In this document: piece by piece, positions 22,150 through 33,560 of the stretch
How positions within the stretch are numbered: the stretch's first letter is position 1
How the letters are laid out: the number at the start of each line of letters is the position of its first letter
Assembly: GCA_944472155.2 (NCBI GenBank)
Contig: OX235271.1
Location: 81,171,256-81,235,255 of the forward strand
Direction of reading: 5' to 3'
Source: Trichobilharzia szidati
Lineage: Eukaryota; Platyhelminthes; Trematoda; Strigeidida; Schistosomatidae
DNA length: 64,000 bases
Translations under genes and position numbers: made by a program
Notes under the pieces: model-generated
The model's input: the letters and a program-made list of their open reading frames with translations, nothing else
What the model was told of the DNA's origin: nothing
Database searches by the model: none

Positions 22150-22760
22150 GAGAGTTACTAGGCGTAGTTGTACACCTTCGTCAACCTGAAAACAGTTGGG
22201 AAATCTTCTGCACTCAGCCAGCATAAACAATAAGATTCGGATTTTCAAGCGAAATGTGAAATCAGTCATTTCTTCCATATGGGTCAGAAACTTGACTAGC
22301 GTGTCATGGAAAGCATTTCCAACAAGCTACAGACTTTTATCAACATCTGCCACCTTCGCTGGCTCCATACTCAAGATCAAATGGCTGACTGGCTGGCCAG
22401 AAAGAATTATCAACAAGAAAATCTGGCTGGGAACAAACAAACTAAGAGCCGATCGCTCAACAAATATGTGGGAGAACATGAGGATGCTTTGAGGAATACG
22501 TTGAGGCGGCTGTCGAATAAAATCGCGCTCAATGCAGACAAATCGCAAAAGTGGAATCCCAGTGGGAATCGACGAGTGGGTGGTCGGCGCGAGGGTGATA
22601 TGGGGGAGATCGTGCGAGTCCGAGTAGGAGATGAGAGATTATGGACAATCTTGTGACCAACCAGCTGAAGAGGACAGCAGAAAATAGAAGAAAGCGGAGA
22701 TGTGTTGTTGAAGCTGTATGTTCCACTTGGAACTCAAGGGAGTAATAATAAAAATACTAA
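22150..22760 (+). pseudogene. RTE-type element, 3' fragment (second subfamily)
   Basis: Broken frames contain SISNKLQTFI, a W-x-H-T-Q-D-Q-M segment, RRVGGRREGDMGEI and DERLW, and end GTTGTTGAAGCTGTATGTTCC...AGGGAGTAATAATAA. It is the same subfamily as 46826-47995, sharing the GAAATCTTCTGCACTC stretch. Confidence 0.75.
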
Positions 22761-23690
22761 GCGTAGTTCAACTATCAAGCTTAGTAGCTATTGAATACAG
22801 TGTCACACATACTTATTCGTTGATGCCTTTCACCATTCAGTCATATATTATTTCATCACTTCTAATGGCACATGCAAACACACACACATGATCAATGTTA
22901 GTACTTACTATACAGGCTGTAACGCACCTACACATAACAGTGGAAAATTGACAGATTTCAAATATTTAACAGTTACAGAACTCATTGAACATTATAAATA
23001 AATACAAAAAGGTAAAAAAAATATTTCAGTTTTCAACCTCTTAAATAAAAAACCTTTAAAATATATATCAAATAATGATAAAGTTAAATAGTTTTTAAAA
23101 GAAAGCTAAAATCACCGTACTGATAAAAATGATTTCCTCTGTTCAGTTTTGTTTGAGATCACTATTACAAATTTAAATTTTTAGGGTTTTGTAGGAATTT
23201 TATCGAATTTAAGACAAATTTTTTTCTCACTAAGCAACTAACATCACTTTAGCACGCCAGTAATGGCAAATACTTTTATTTAATTTAAACTAACATCACT
23301 CGAATTAGGCTATATCATGATAAATAATACAACTAAAAGGGGAAAAAACACGCAAACATAGAAAATTAGAGTTTTAAATAGGCTTACATGAACTAACTAC
23401 TTTAACCATTCTGACAATATGCACAACATTCGGTTAGTTATATCATAACTTTACAAAAGATATAAGTCGAAATGGTAAAATTTCTATAAAATAACGTATA
23501 AACAGAAAAAATTGTTTTAAAAATGAAATGACGTTGAAGTGTAGCTCATCCACTTAAGCATTAGGATTCCAGTAAATGAGCCCCTGGTTGGAATCTCATT
23601 ACAGAGTGAGAACCTGTGCAATTCTATCAGCCCACTAAAAAAATAAATGTAGCTTATTGCCAAATATAAAAAGGTTTGTTCAGAATAATG
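22761..23690. other. Intron 5 sequence, nothing recognised
   Basis: Very A+T-rich; no open frame or repeat family beyond short (CA)n at 22875-22887. Confidence 0.35.
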
Positions 23691-23820
23691 TATTCTAAGT
23701 GATGGAAAGTCCAAAACCGGGGCGAAACAGCTGTACAGTACTTCTGGGTTTTCCAGGGGTTCTCTAACTGATGTCAGTTCATGATGAAGTCCTCCAACTA
23801 ATTCAAATAAAATCAGTAGG
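23691..23820 (+). mobile_element. SINE-B 3' fragment
   Basis: GTCCAAAACCGGGGCGAAACAGCTG, TTTCCAGGGGTTCTCTAACTG and TTCATGATGAAGTCCTCC match the 3' half; the tRNA-like head is absent. Confidence 0.65.
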
Positions 23821-24154
23821 TATTCATTCATTGTATCATTGGTGAAAATATGAATTGATATGTAGGCCGGTAGGTCTAAACTCCTCAGCTTCTCAAGTCT
23901 CTTATGAGTTCTAAAAATGAAGTATTACTCGGGAAAAGGTCAATTAAATTCTTATCTAAGTTATCTTTTCTCTTCGGATACAACCTCCTTGAGTTTTAGT
24001 ACAGTTATTTAAATATTAACCTTGAATAATTGGGAAATGATTAAATAACTTGAGTTTACCTATTTATAGCTTGATAAGGGATAATATGGACTTAATTACT
24101 TCTTTTGTTTATAACCTAAACTATAACAAAGCCAAACAACTAGAAAATACCTTT

Positions 24155-24320
24155 TCAAGTTAGGTATGAGGACAAATACTCGCCGATGACAGTGGCTTGC
24201 GGTCAAGCAACATACATTGTGAATTAGCAGAAGTTAGAATTGATGGAACATTGCAGCCCGCCCCAGTGTTTGAATGATCAGCAAGCTGACACAGTAATTA
24301 GAAGGCTCTGAGTAAGTACT
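24155..24320 (+). mobile_element. SINE-B 5' fragment
   Basis: TATGAGGACAAATACTCGCCGATGACAGTGG and GAATTAGCAGAAGTTAGAATT match the upstream arm of SINE-B. The A/B-box region (24265-24310) is badly diverged and the 3' half is missing. Confidence 0.55.
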
Positions 24321-25124
24321 TCTTGCTAATGCTTTTATCGAGTTGATAAGTAGTCATGGAAACGAAAGCATAGAAGACATTTTTATCTAAGTGGTCCCGT
24401 ATTTTCTTCCCATTGATCAACTCATATGAAGTCGAAATCCTATGGAGTTTGAAATGACTGGTACTAGTTTCTAGTTACAGTGGGGACACTAACACATTTA
24501 GCTGATGAGCAGTAAAGAGAGTGAAATGCACACCCTGATTTCTACCGTTAGCCGCCATTGACTAAATAATACGGTGTGTGTGTGGGGGGGGGGGAGGTTG
24601 CATAAGTCAGAATAATGCGAGTGCTTAAAAGTTAGGATTTACTAGGTGGATACTCTTGAAATAAAATGATAAAATGAGCAGGTTTCAAAATGTGCACAAA
24701 ACAATCTTTAGTTGCACACAGTATGTTAGCGAAAAGAACTCACATAACTACAAGTATATTAAAAGTAAGATAAACGAAGTTCAGATTAACATCGAATTTC
24801 TTATTATTTAAGCTAGAACCAGAAATAAGACAAGATTGAATGACGCAACAAAATGTTTCCTTATTGAACCTTGTTCTGTAAACTGTAATCACTATGACAA
24901 CTATTTAGAATTTGCAAAATTATAAAAACATTGGCTCATATTATACTACCATATTTATTATTTGTAATTCATGATTTATTTCGGTTGACATTGGAAAGAA
25001 TTGTTTAACTGAATTTTTAATTAGAAAATCTAATCTTATAGAAAAAGTCAGGTCCATAAGAAAAGTTACATAGTGAAAAACAGAAAGGTAGTATATTGGA
25101 TGTTGTAAAATACACCATGATTCA
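24321..25124. other. Intron 5 sequence, nothing recognised
   Basis: Includes a GT/G tract at 24574-24595. No gene or known repeat was seen. Confidence 0.35.
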
Positions 25125-25430
25125 TATTAGGTGGTTGGTGGCAATCAGCAGGAAGCCTTGACACTCATCAGCCAGTAAGGCGTATCTGTAACCTCAAAGG
25201 AACTCATGTCCTTCTCTTCTGAGATTCAAACCCAGGTCACTCAGTGGTGTTGCAGTCAGAGACGTTACTGCTGAGCTGTTTGGGTTCGCGATTGACCTCT
25301 TGTAGGACTGCGTTGGATACTTTGGTTGAATAGTAGTTAGCAACTACTGTGATGTATCTAGTCCTCTGTTTAGTGCAAACTGAGTTCTATCCGTCATTTT
25401 TGCATTGTGGCCGCCATGTTGCACTGTAAA
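25125..25430 (-). mobile_element. SINE-C copy, left arm of an inverted pair
   Basis: In plus sense GGTGGTTGGTGGCAATCAGC, ATCTGTAACCTCAAAGGAAC, reversed B-box GAGATTCAAACCC and reversed A-box CTGAGCTGTTTGGG, then TGCATTGTGGCCGCCATG. Confidence 0.72.
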
Positions 25431-25434
25431 TGGT

Positions 25435-25795
25435 TGATATTAGATGGTTGAAGACATTCGGAAGGAAGCCATAAACCTACAGGGGGTCGATCGCGAAACC
25501 GAATAGCTCAGTGGTAGTGTCTCTGACTACAGCACTCGGTGACACGGGTTCGAATCTCAGAAAAGGAGGACATGAGTTCCTTCCAGGCTGCAGATACACC
25601 TTGCTGACTGGTTTTTTGCCAGTGCCGATTGCCTTTAACCATATAATACCAACAATTCAAAGTGCACCATGATGGTAAGCTACCTAGAATGGTGGCCACA
25701 TTGCGAACCTGACTGATAGAATTCAGTCTGCACCGAAGAAAGGACTAGACACATCACACTAGTTACTAGTGTCTAATCAAAGTATACCATGAATA
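25435..25795 (+). mobile_element. SINE-C copy, right arm of an inverted pair
   Basis: AATAGCTCAGTGGTAGTGTC (A-box region, 25502-25521), CGGGTTCGAATCTC (B-box, 25546-25559), GAGTTCCTTCCAGGCTGCAG, TGATAGAATTCAGTCTGCACC and TAGTGTCTAATCAAAG. The 63-codon minus frame across it is not a gene. Confidence 0.75.
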
Positions 25796-26514
25796 AATTA
25801 AACATTTATTTCTTAAATATACTTCGTTTTGATGAGAAATGGTGTAACAATGACCTCAAAACTTCATTTAATATGAAATTATAAGATAATTCTGAAGAGC
25901 ACTTACTTAGGTCCAGAATTACAAGCTTTTCATGAACCGTAACAATTTTCAGACACATCCATCTGCATAAGAAGGTGTATGATTGTTTCTTTTTTAGAAG
26001 CTATCTAACTGAAGTATTAATCAATGCGTCTCATTCATAAGCACAACCAGTTGTAATGCAATTATATTGAGTTTAGAAGTGAATATGAAGCCAATGTTGT
26101 ATTTGCTACTCTATGTGATATATTTCAAAGTTATGACCTTAAAGAACTTGTAAAAGATCGCTCAGTTAGATATGAATTAGTAAAACTAACCTTTGCACAA
26201 CTCAATCACTTACATGTCTACAAGAAATGTTTGTCATGAGGGTGATTGCTGATCCATGCATGAGTGATTGTCCTAGAAGTGTAACTTATTACAACCGTGC
26301 GAAAAGTGTTTTTAAAAAGATATTGAATATCATGAATTTCCTGTACTTATCAACTAGGTATTTCATACTGAAACTGACCACTCAATCACAAAAGTAAACA
26401 CAACATAGTCGGTGGAAGTAAAATTATGGTTAAAATAGCTCGGTAGAAATACAATTCCAGGCTAAACTATTATTTCTTGACGATGCAGTGAATTTTCAAG
26501 AGTTGCTGGACCAT
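25796..26514. other. Intron 5 sequence, nothing recognised
   Basis: A+T-rich sequence upstream of a SINE-B copy; nothing else supported. Confidence 0.35.
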
Positions 26515-26698
26515 TCATTTGGGTCCCAGTGGCTGAATAATATACGAGCTCGCTAGCCTTGAAACCGGAAGGTCCTGGGTTCGAACCGTGTTGGTGGGTG
26601 CATACTGCCAATGATATCCAAACTAGGATGGGGGGGGAAATCTGTCCAGTACTCCTTGCTGGTTTTCAGTGGTTCTCTAACTGATATAAATCCGTGGT
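26515..26698 (+). mobile_element. SINE-B copy next to kinase exon 5
   Basis: A-box region GTGGCTGAATAATATACGAGC, B-box GGGTTCGAACC at 26578-26588, a diverged AATGATATCCAAACTAGGAT in place of the hammerhead-like motif, and GTGGTTCTCTAACTGATAT. It lies antisense to the kinase gene, about 48 bp past the exon 5 donor. Confidence 0.75.
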
Positions 26699-26746
26699 CA
26701 CACTCGAAAAAAGATATAGTGAATACGTTTTTAAAAAATAACTCAC

Positions 26747-26795
26747 CACATATCTGTAGCAAATGTGATAGGATCATAGTTGATAATTTCTGGAG
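26747..26795 (-). CDS. Kinase exon 5 (49-nt mini-exon, APE motif)
   Basis: This very small exon was found by searching for the missing APE segment. After a TTTATTTAG acceptor it reads CT, then codons for PEIINYDPITFATDM, then TG before a GTGAGT donor. It therefore completes Ala281 with exon 4 and Trp297 with exon 6. NYDPIT.ATDMW is almost the same as the segment after APE in animal DRAK kinases. An ORF finder would not report it because it is only 16 codons long. A SINE-B copy ends about 48 bp beyond its donor. Confidence 0.9.
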
Positions 26796-27154
26796 CTAAA
26801 TAAACAAAAGTAATAAAAAAGAGGAAGAAGACATGAATACGACATTATTTTTAAAAGCAAATACATTTAAGCTTTTATCGCTCTAATTCAAATTCCTTGT
26901 GAAAGATTATACCGTACCTTTCAATAGCAGATGAAGTGGTATACATACTTAGGATCTGCTGGATCTGATCATATATATGTCAGTGGCTCAAAAAGCTTGC
27001 CAACAACTCTGGAAATCGAGCTTCGACTCCCGTTGGATTCTAACAAAAAATGATATCATTAGGTTTCTGTGTGCGAACTTAATGAGAAACATTGAAAACA
27101 TTTTCTTTGACTTATTTATATCGGATGTGAAATCTTGTATTTACTATTGTTCAG

Positions 27155-27660
27155 TTCTTTGTGTTCCGAGGAGGACATAGGACCTCGGGAGGATATCTCC
27201 GTTGTTCTGTACAGTCACTTGCAAATGGTTCTATATCTTCCTCCCCAGTCTTGATCTCCTCCACACAGTCCTCTGACCCTCAACTCGTCGCTTCCTGTTG
27301 GATTCCACTCGACTGTTGGCCTAGAATGTACTGTCATTTACTTTTTTCTTTTCTCCATTTCCTCTTGCATATTTGTTGATTAATAGATTCCTCACCAATC
27401 CTTCGCCAGAGTTCCTTGTTGCTTATCCTTTTTGATGAATATCTGCAGCCTGTTGTAAGGGCTTCTGGTGATGCTTGCAACAGACCTGTGAGTCATATGG
27501 AAGCTATGACTACCTTAACATTAGTACTAAAAATTTGGATTTGTTCTTTGCTGTGCGCGATATATATATTTCCACACTTATTTCAGAGTGGTAAACACTT
27601 GTCTAGCTTTCCCGATCCTGTCTGCCTTTGAAGTCCTCGTCGGTACCACCTTTGAGAGCT
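27155..27660 (-). pseudogene. RTE-type element, degenerate 3' fragment
   Basis: In plus sense it follows the reversed RTE order: CTCAACTCGTCGCTTCC, GGATTCCACTCGAC, TTCCTTGTTGC, ATCTGCAGCCTGTTG, then TGTCTAGCTTTCCCGATCCTG. Heavily mutated; no frame survives. The small open frames on the plus strand are shadows. Confidence 0.6.
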
Positions 27661-28651
27661 ATCCAGTTAATAATGCCCAATCAAGCTTTTTTTTAAAATA
27701 CCCAGTTATTTACATTCTGTCAAACCTACATCTACAAAGACGTTTCCACTTTGTTAACTACATAAGTAGCTATTTTCTTGAACCACAAGGGATGAAGTTA
27801 TCGACCTCTAAGAGTAACATTCATGCACACCAAAGCTGACTTTATAACTGAAAAGTAACCTTTGTTATACGGTCCTATCCTGGCTGATGACTGAATGCTA
27901 CTGACCGTATATGAACTGTGCCTATAAAGCTAAGAGACTAATTAATGGACTGTCCTTTTACTAACATAAGACAGCAAGAGGCAGGAAGATTTGCTTGATC
28001 TTTATACCATACTCATCGTCACTGGTTAGCTAGGTGTATCTTGACCCTCAACAGAGGAGACCTGTTACCTAGATGGAAACAGTAGTTGATTTACTTTCTC
28101 CTTTCTTAAATGGTCCTCACTCACCCTGAGACTATGTGTAGACTTGACTGATAAGTGCCGGCAAGCACGCATCCTGCATACCACCTTTAACCACTTTATA
28201 ATGATCATAAGCGTTAAAACTCATGATCAAGTGTAATTATTGTAGAGTTTGAATAATGCAAAACTGAACGTATTATTTTGACTCATTAATATACAGATCA
28301 TAACAAAGAGATTACAGAAGTGAATAACCATGCATCCGTTACATGATATTAATAAATTAAGCATTAAATGCGGGTATAGGTTAAAAAGAAGCTATTTCGT
28401 TTAATCTCATTAATAGATGTTTGATAAACAACCCGTATTTTTGAAAGAGAATGAAAAAGTTTTCTAACTTTATCCGCTGAAACTTCAGTTACCTAATAAT
28501 TCCTGTAGCACACAAATATAAACAAAGCCGGATGGAAAGCCTCATATACAACAACAACTCAACTGCAAACAAGGTTCATATTTTCGTAGAAATCCAGTAA
28601 AAATCTCCGCACATGAAAGCCACGGTAAAAGCAGTAACTAAAGTAGATTAT
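27661..28651. other. Intron 4 sequence, mostly nothing recognised
   Basis: A stretch at about 28105-28200 (CTTGACTGATAAGTGCCGGCAAGCACG) faintly resembles SINE-C. No gene was seen. Confidence 0.3.
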
Positions 28652-29065
28652 AAAGTGTTGCATTGCAGGGATTCGATTGGTTACAGGATTTCATCATGAG
28701 CTGATATCAGTTAGAGAACCACTGGAAAACTGCACAGATGTTTCTTCTTGGCTTGAGACTCTTTACTAGCACACACCTACCAAGGTTCGAATCCAGGACC
28801 TTCTGGTTACGAGGTGAGTTCCTAGACCATTCAGCCACTGGTATCCAACCCAATGGCCTCGTAACTGGAAGGTCCTGCATCGAACCTCGGTGGGTGCGTG
28901 CTAGCACAAGGACCTCCAGGTAACAAGGTGGACTCGTTGATCACTCCGTCATTGGGAGGAATTCAATGATCTATGAATTCCAACTTCAGTTGATTCGCGC
29001 TTTATAGCACAACCGAAAACCAATGTCATCACTGAGTATGTATCCTAGCTGGCCACGACTTTTCA
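28652..29065. mobile_element. Mosaic of three SINE-B pieces
   Basis: Minus-oriented 3' part and B-box at 28652-28855, a short plus-oriented piece at 28856-28911 (GTAACTGGAAGGTCCTGCATC, GGTGGGTGCGTGCTAGC), then minus-oriented upstream arm at 28912-29065 (CCAACTTCAGTTGATTCGCG, CCAATGTCATCAC). The arrangement suggests rearranged or nested insertions. Confidence 0.6.
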
Positions 29066-29382
29066 CTAAACATTTCAAGCAACTTTGTAGCGTGTGCGAT
29101 TTACAAGATTTACCAGTAGTATATAGAAGCCAACTGAGAGGAAATAGCCAAAATTCAAAACAACGTTTTAAGTTGATTGCTACAGAAATAAACGTGTTTA
29201 TTGCTAAAATCTGGATTTCGCATACACCGTGGTTAGAAAATCTAACTGGACAACATTTTGCCCCAACCTTTAACCTTCGGAAAATCAATAACCAACCAGA
29301 ACAGTTCATAGTCGGCTAACCTAGTCGACTTTAAATGTGGCTAAAAATGTATAAATATGATGTGTTTTTGCAATTAATAGTG

Positions 29383-29475
29383 TTCTCTGAGCTGGTTGGT
29401 TTAGTTGCGAAGCTTTCGTCGTCCTTCTGGACGACGGGTTGCAAATCATCCATCTGAGCTACAAATCTTCTCTAT
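29383..29475 (+). repeat. Dispersed repeat with a perfect 8-bp hairpin
   Basis: CGTCGTCC-TTCT-GGACGACG (29417-29436) lies within TCTGAGCTGGTTGG ... GAGCTACAAATCTTCTC. A second copy with a shorter form of the same hairpin lies at 31920-32010. The end motif (AAATCTTCTCTATTA) recurs at 34206-34220 beside a PLE. Confidence 0.5.
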
Positions 29476-30013
29476 TATGATGTGTTCTTCCCTAATGAGA
29501 GAAGTTCATTACTAAGTCCCTTGTCCTCTCCTGTTACAACTTCATCTTGTAATCGGTCACCAGTGAGCACTAGATTAATTTCAGAGTGTTGGTTTGCAGG
29601 TATTATTTAATGAGATTTGAAGATTAATCACGAACTGATTGAACTTAGAAACTAACATGAACTTAAATTCCAAAAAAGCACTATTTAAGAAGTGAAATTT
29701 AACAAAGAGATGCTAATTTTTTTAACTCACAACAAGAACAACAATACTGACAACCATACTGATGTAATAGAAATAAATCAAAAAGAGAAAAAGAAAAGAA
29801 AAATCGAATAAACAAGTCTCACACAACTAAGGGAGCTCACTCACTGATTCTCTTAAATACACATTCTTTTAATCATGCCAGTAAAATAAGGAGAGCTTGA
29901 CACTGAAATATGATAGGCATATTATTATTGTAATCTGTCAATGACACCTGACAAATGAACTCAGGTATTATTACATTCCAGAGTGTCAACCGGAAGTTAC
30001 ACACGAATATTTG

Positions 30014-30033
30014 TATATATATATATATATATG
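30014..30033 (+). repeat. AT microsatellite
   Basis: (AT)n of about ten units. Confidence 0.8.
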
Positions 30034-30334
30034 ATCCCTTCTATTTTATGAAAAATATGAGATCTAAGTAGCCATCACTTGTGACAGTGAAATATAAACC
30101 TAGAAAAAGGAAGACCTCATAAATTTCTTTTCGTCTTCCTTTACAAGAGCATCTAAGCACATAGATATATGGCTGTTTATCATAATATTTACCCTGTTAA
30201 CAATATATTTTTCGTAAATATAAACAATGTATCTATATTATACATATAGGAATGAGTATGTGACGCATCTGAAGGTGAAAGGATGAAAAGATAAACAAAG
30301 TGGAAGAAATCACTTGTTGCTACCGTGTCATAAC

Positions 30335-30390
30335 AACGACGATGACCATGTTGACGATGGCGATGATGATGATGATTGTGGTGATAATAA
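30335..30390 (+). repeat. GAT/GAC-rich microsatellite
   Basis: ACGACGATGACCATG and GATGGCGATGATGATGATG are an imperfect trinucleotide tract. Confidence 0.7.
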
Positions 30391-30663
30391 ACATAAGGAT
30401 GACTATTTTTGCATTGATTATTTTTCGTTTAACCCTTAATATACTACTTAGTATAGTCATTCAAAGAATACATTGATGTGTGTGTGTGCGTGCATGTTAA
30501 GAAATTGGTGTATATTGTGCAAAATTTATTTCCTACAAGGCACCAATAAATGAAGTAAAATAAATCAGTGTAATGATGATGATTATGATGATGGCGTGTG
30601 TAGAAAGTAAATAATAAGGTTTTGTAGAAGCACAAAATATAAAAAATAAACACACTTACTTTC

Positions 30664-31065
30664 AGTAGTTGGTTTGTAAGGATTAGATTTGTTCTGACGA
30701 GTTGATCATGGATTGATATCAGCTAGAGAAGCATTGAAAGCCAGCAAGGAGTACTGGACAGCTGTTCCGCCCCCCTCATCCCGGTTTGGGACTCATTGGC
30801 AGTACGTACCCACCAACAAGGTTATAACCTAGGACCTTTGGGTTACAAGGCTAGCGAGCTCGTATACCATTCAGCCACTGGGACCCGATTCAATGGCCAG
30901 TCCATGAATTCTAACTTCTACCAATTCGTGATTTAGCGCGACCACCAACCAATGTCATCGGTTGGACATCCATCCTCACATTTGACTGGGTGGAGCTCAG
31001 TGGTCACGACTTCTCACTAGGACTGCAGGAAACTCCGTCCTGTAGCAAGTCACTAGCGATGAATA
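30664..31065 (-). mobile_element. SINE-B copy, full length
   Basis: GTTGGTTTGTAAGGATTAG marks the 3' end. Reversed A-box region ACCATTCAGCCACTGGGACC is at 30867-30886. CCACCAACCAATGTCATCGG and GCAGGAAACTCCGTCCTG mark the upstream arm. The copy resembles 5141-5540. Confidence 0.78.
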
Positions 31066-31631
31066 TGTGACTGATAGCAAAAACAAATTTAACTCCCTTC
31101 TGTGTCCGTCTACTTGAATGGGTAGAGCAAAGACAGTCACATTCGATTTGAATTTCCTTAGATAGTTGGTCTTACAGGATTTTGTATAATGTGCTTAAAG
31201 TAATACTGTAATTATATCAGATGTCACATTTAACCTCATCGATTCCTTTTTCACACAGTTGGAATATCTGTTGTGGAGTTCACTATACTGCATGAGAAAA
31301 AGCCTTGTGATTACTTTTATCCTCAGGCGTCACTCTGTTTCTAAGAATTTAATCAGGAGTCTGTGATACACTAGGAAAAACTAGATTTTAACAGCTGTTC
31401 ATTTATTATTTTTTAAGATGATGATATATTATTTTCCATTTCTATGTTTTAAAAATCTTTAAATTTTATTTCTTTACTCCAAATTTAACTCATTCTCAAG
31501 TGGAAGTAAAGTTGTCGCATTCTTCATACTTGTAAGTAAACTGCTTTCCGGATCATGTAACATTTCCCTGCTTGCTTTTTAACGTGTAATATTTGATGTA
31601 GTGAGAATATTGTTGTGTTTTATTTCATTTT
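31066..31631. other. Intron 4 sequence, nothing recognised
   Basis: No gene or known repeat was seen. Confidence 0.35.
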
Positions 31632-31806
31632 TGATCATGGTTGGACATCAGTTACAGAAGCACTAAAAGCCAAGGGTAACTGTTTCATCTCAGCTTGGGA
31701 CTCTTCATCAGTACGCACCCATGGGATTAGGTCCCAGTGGCTTAATGGTCTACGAGCTCGCCTTGTAACCAGAAGGTCCAAGGTTTGAACCCCAGTGGGT
31801 GCGTAT
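31632..31806. mobile_element. Inverted pair of SINE-B fragments
   Basis: A minus-oriented 3' fragment (31632-31722, GGACTCTTCATCAGTACGCACCC) abuts a plus-oriented tRNA-like head (31723-31806, AGTGGCTTAATGGTCTACGAG, B-box GGTTTGAACCCC). Confidence 0.68.
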
Positions 31807-31919
31807 TGTTGTACTTTTTTTGAAGACCCATTTTAAGTACAGCAAAGAGTCACTGACTTACACTTAGTTGATTCATATACAAAATTCGAAAAGGTATCCC
31901 TGGCTTTGTTGTTGTTCTT

Positions 31920-32010
31920 GTGTTCTCCGAACTAGATAGTTTGATTACCGATGTTATAATGTCCTTCTGGACAGGATCTTTAGAGCTAACATCACTATCT
32001 TCTTTTTAAA
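31920..32010 (+). repeat. Second copy of the hairpin repeat
   Basis: GTTCTCCGAACTAGATAGTTTG, then TGTCC-TTCT-GGACA at 31960-31973, then TTTAGAGCTAAC and ATCTTCT. It aligns with 29383-29475 and keeps the hairpin although the stem sequence is shorter. Confidence 0.45.
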
Positions 32011-32179
32011 AAGTCATTTCAGTATTCTTTTTTACTGCTTTCCATTTAGGGTATCCTGAAAGTCTTCAAGATTTTCCAGTCGAACGTATTGTCATATTAA
32101 CCAATATGCAATAAAGTGACTGCCTTATCTCATGATATTTCTATTTTTTTACTTTGTATTCTTGTATGCAAAGAGTGAA

Positions 32180-33060
32180 AACTATGACTCTACCAACGTT
32201 AAAAGCAAAAATCTGGATACGTTATGAGGACGACACAGTTATCGTAATCAGAAGAAATAATTTAGAGGACACTTACAAAAGATTCAACAACGTATTTAAG
32301 GATGTCTAATAGAAAAGTTAAGAGGACTCAGAAAACAAAATTCCTTTCTCAAATAATTTAGTGAAGAGAACAAGCGCAGGAAGTCTAGAAACACAAGTAT
32401 ACACGAAGTCAACCCATACAGATCAAACAGTCAGCTACAATAATACTACTTCCAGCGTACACAAAAAGAACTGTGTGCAAACGTTATTTAAAAGCGCTAA
32501 AACACACCGCAACACTCCAATCCAGTGGAAGATAGAAGGGAAATATTTATTAACTGTCTTCAATATAAATGGATACCGTAAGAATTTCATTATAAAAATA
32601 TCAAGACTCGAATCAAACTACCAGCAAAAAACCATCCTCAGAAAGCACAAGAAAACTTATCCTAGCATTTTTATAAGGAATGTTTCTGAAAATAGCGGCT
32701 AAAGTACTGTAACTATTCGAAACAGATATCGCACATAAACTAAAACAATCGCTCATTTCAAGAAATATGAAGAATAACGGACCTAACAGGAGAAGAACAT
32801 AAGATCAACACCATCTATAAAATAAATTGCATGAACTGCTTGTAATAGGCCGCATATTAGTCAAAGTGGGTGTCCCCTTCAACATATGTTATTTCATATC
32901 AGTGCATGTAGACAACTATAAACACCAATTTGACTAAGAAAATGTGGAAATTTAAAATGGTTGGAAAACCAAAAATGCCGGGGAATTCTAAGAAGCCTAA
33001 TAATCAGAGGAAACAACGATTAAAAGGCATAGTACTACAGATCAAATTTAACAATTAATT
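32180..33060 (+). pseudogene. Penelope-like element, RT active site to GIY-YIG (distinct lineage)
   Basis: In order: WIRYEDDTVIVI (the PLE RT motif C, usually Y.DDT), KIPFSN and SLETQVYTKSTHTDQTV (normally VYRKPTHTD), HKKNCVQTLFKSAKTH, then IYKINCMNC (GIY-YIG start) and HVDNYKHQFD. Frame breaks occur near 32310, 32700 and in the endonuclease. PLEs combine an RT with a GIY-YIG nuclease; this copy is inactive. The D/E residue E in YEDD replaces the usual hydrophobic or V/A residue. It ends close to the pLTR of the oppositely oriented PLE at 33215. Confidence 0.75.
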
Positions 33061-33214
33061 AAGAATAGGCCACATGACAAAAGAAGTCAAACTCCAACTG
33101 AATAAAAACGATCACTATTCAGACGAGTTAATAAATAATCACGATAAAGATTGTCAAGAGATGCAGTTATATTATTCGTGAACATAATTCATAATAACTT
33201 CACTCCATACCAAT

Positions 33215-33560
33215 ATATGTGTAAAACTTGGGCACTGCGGTAGTAAGTATGTCCATATTAGTTTGTTTATTAGGTGTATCACACAGTGAAACAGTATTAT
33301 TATTTACTGGATGACAAGGTTTCGAACACAATTTATTCATTGTTCATAATCATATCATCAATTATAATCACACGACTTTGAAACTTGAGTTTTACAGTTT
33401 TCTTCGTCCTCTCCTATTTGTCGTCGTAGGGGTAGTAGAATTTTCCAGGTGTGCGGGTGGACAGGTGTTGAATCATTCCTATTACACGTGTTGGTTCGCA
33501 GTTGATTCGATAAACAAAGCTTCTGTTATCCATCTCTCCCTCCACCTTGTGATATTAGAT
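33215..33560 (-). repeat. PLE pLTR, 3' end of the minus-strand element
   Basis: Matches 12095-12400 and (inverted) 13134-13398: GTGTAAAACTTGGGCACTG, GTTTATTAGGTGTATCACAC, TTTACTGGATGACAAGGTTTC and CAGTTGATTCGATAAAC. On the minus strand GAACA...TGTTC is followed by GAAAC and then GTC. Confidence 0.8.

Larger units (their letters stand above)
29066..30663. other. Intron 4 sequence with microsatellites
   Basis: (AT)n at 30014-30033, a GAT/GAC-rich tract at 30335-30390 and (TG)n near 30476-30490. Two overlapping 98- and 107-codon frames on opposite strands at about 28986-29319 have no recognisable domain. A hairpin-containing repeat lies at 29383-29445. Confidence 0.4.

Noticed and set aside
28986..29319. 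98- and 107-codon antisense frames
   Set aside because: No domain signature, and the region begins in SINE-B sequence.
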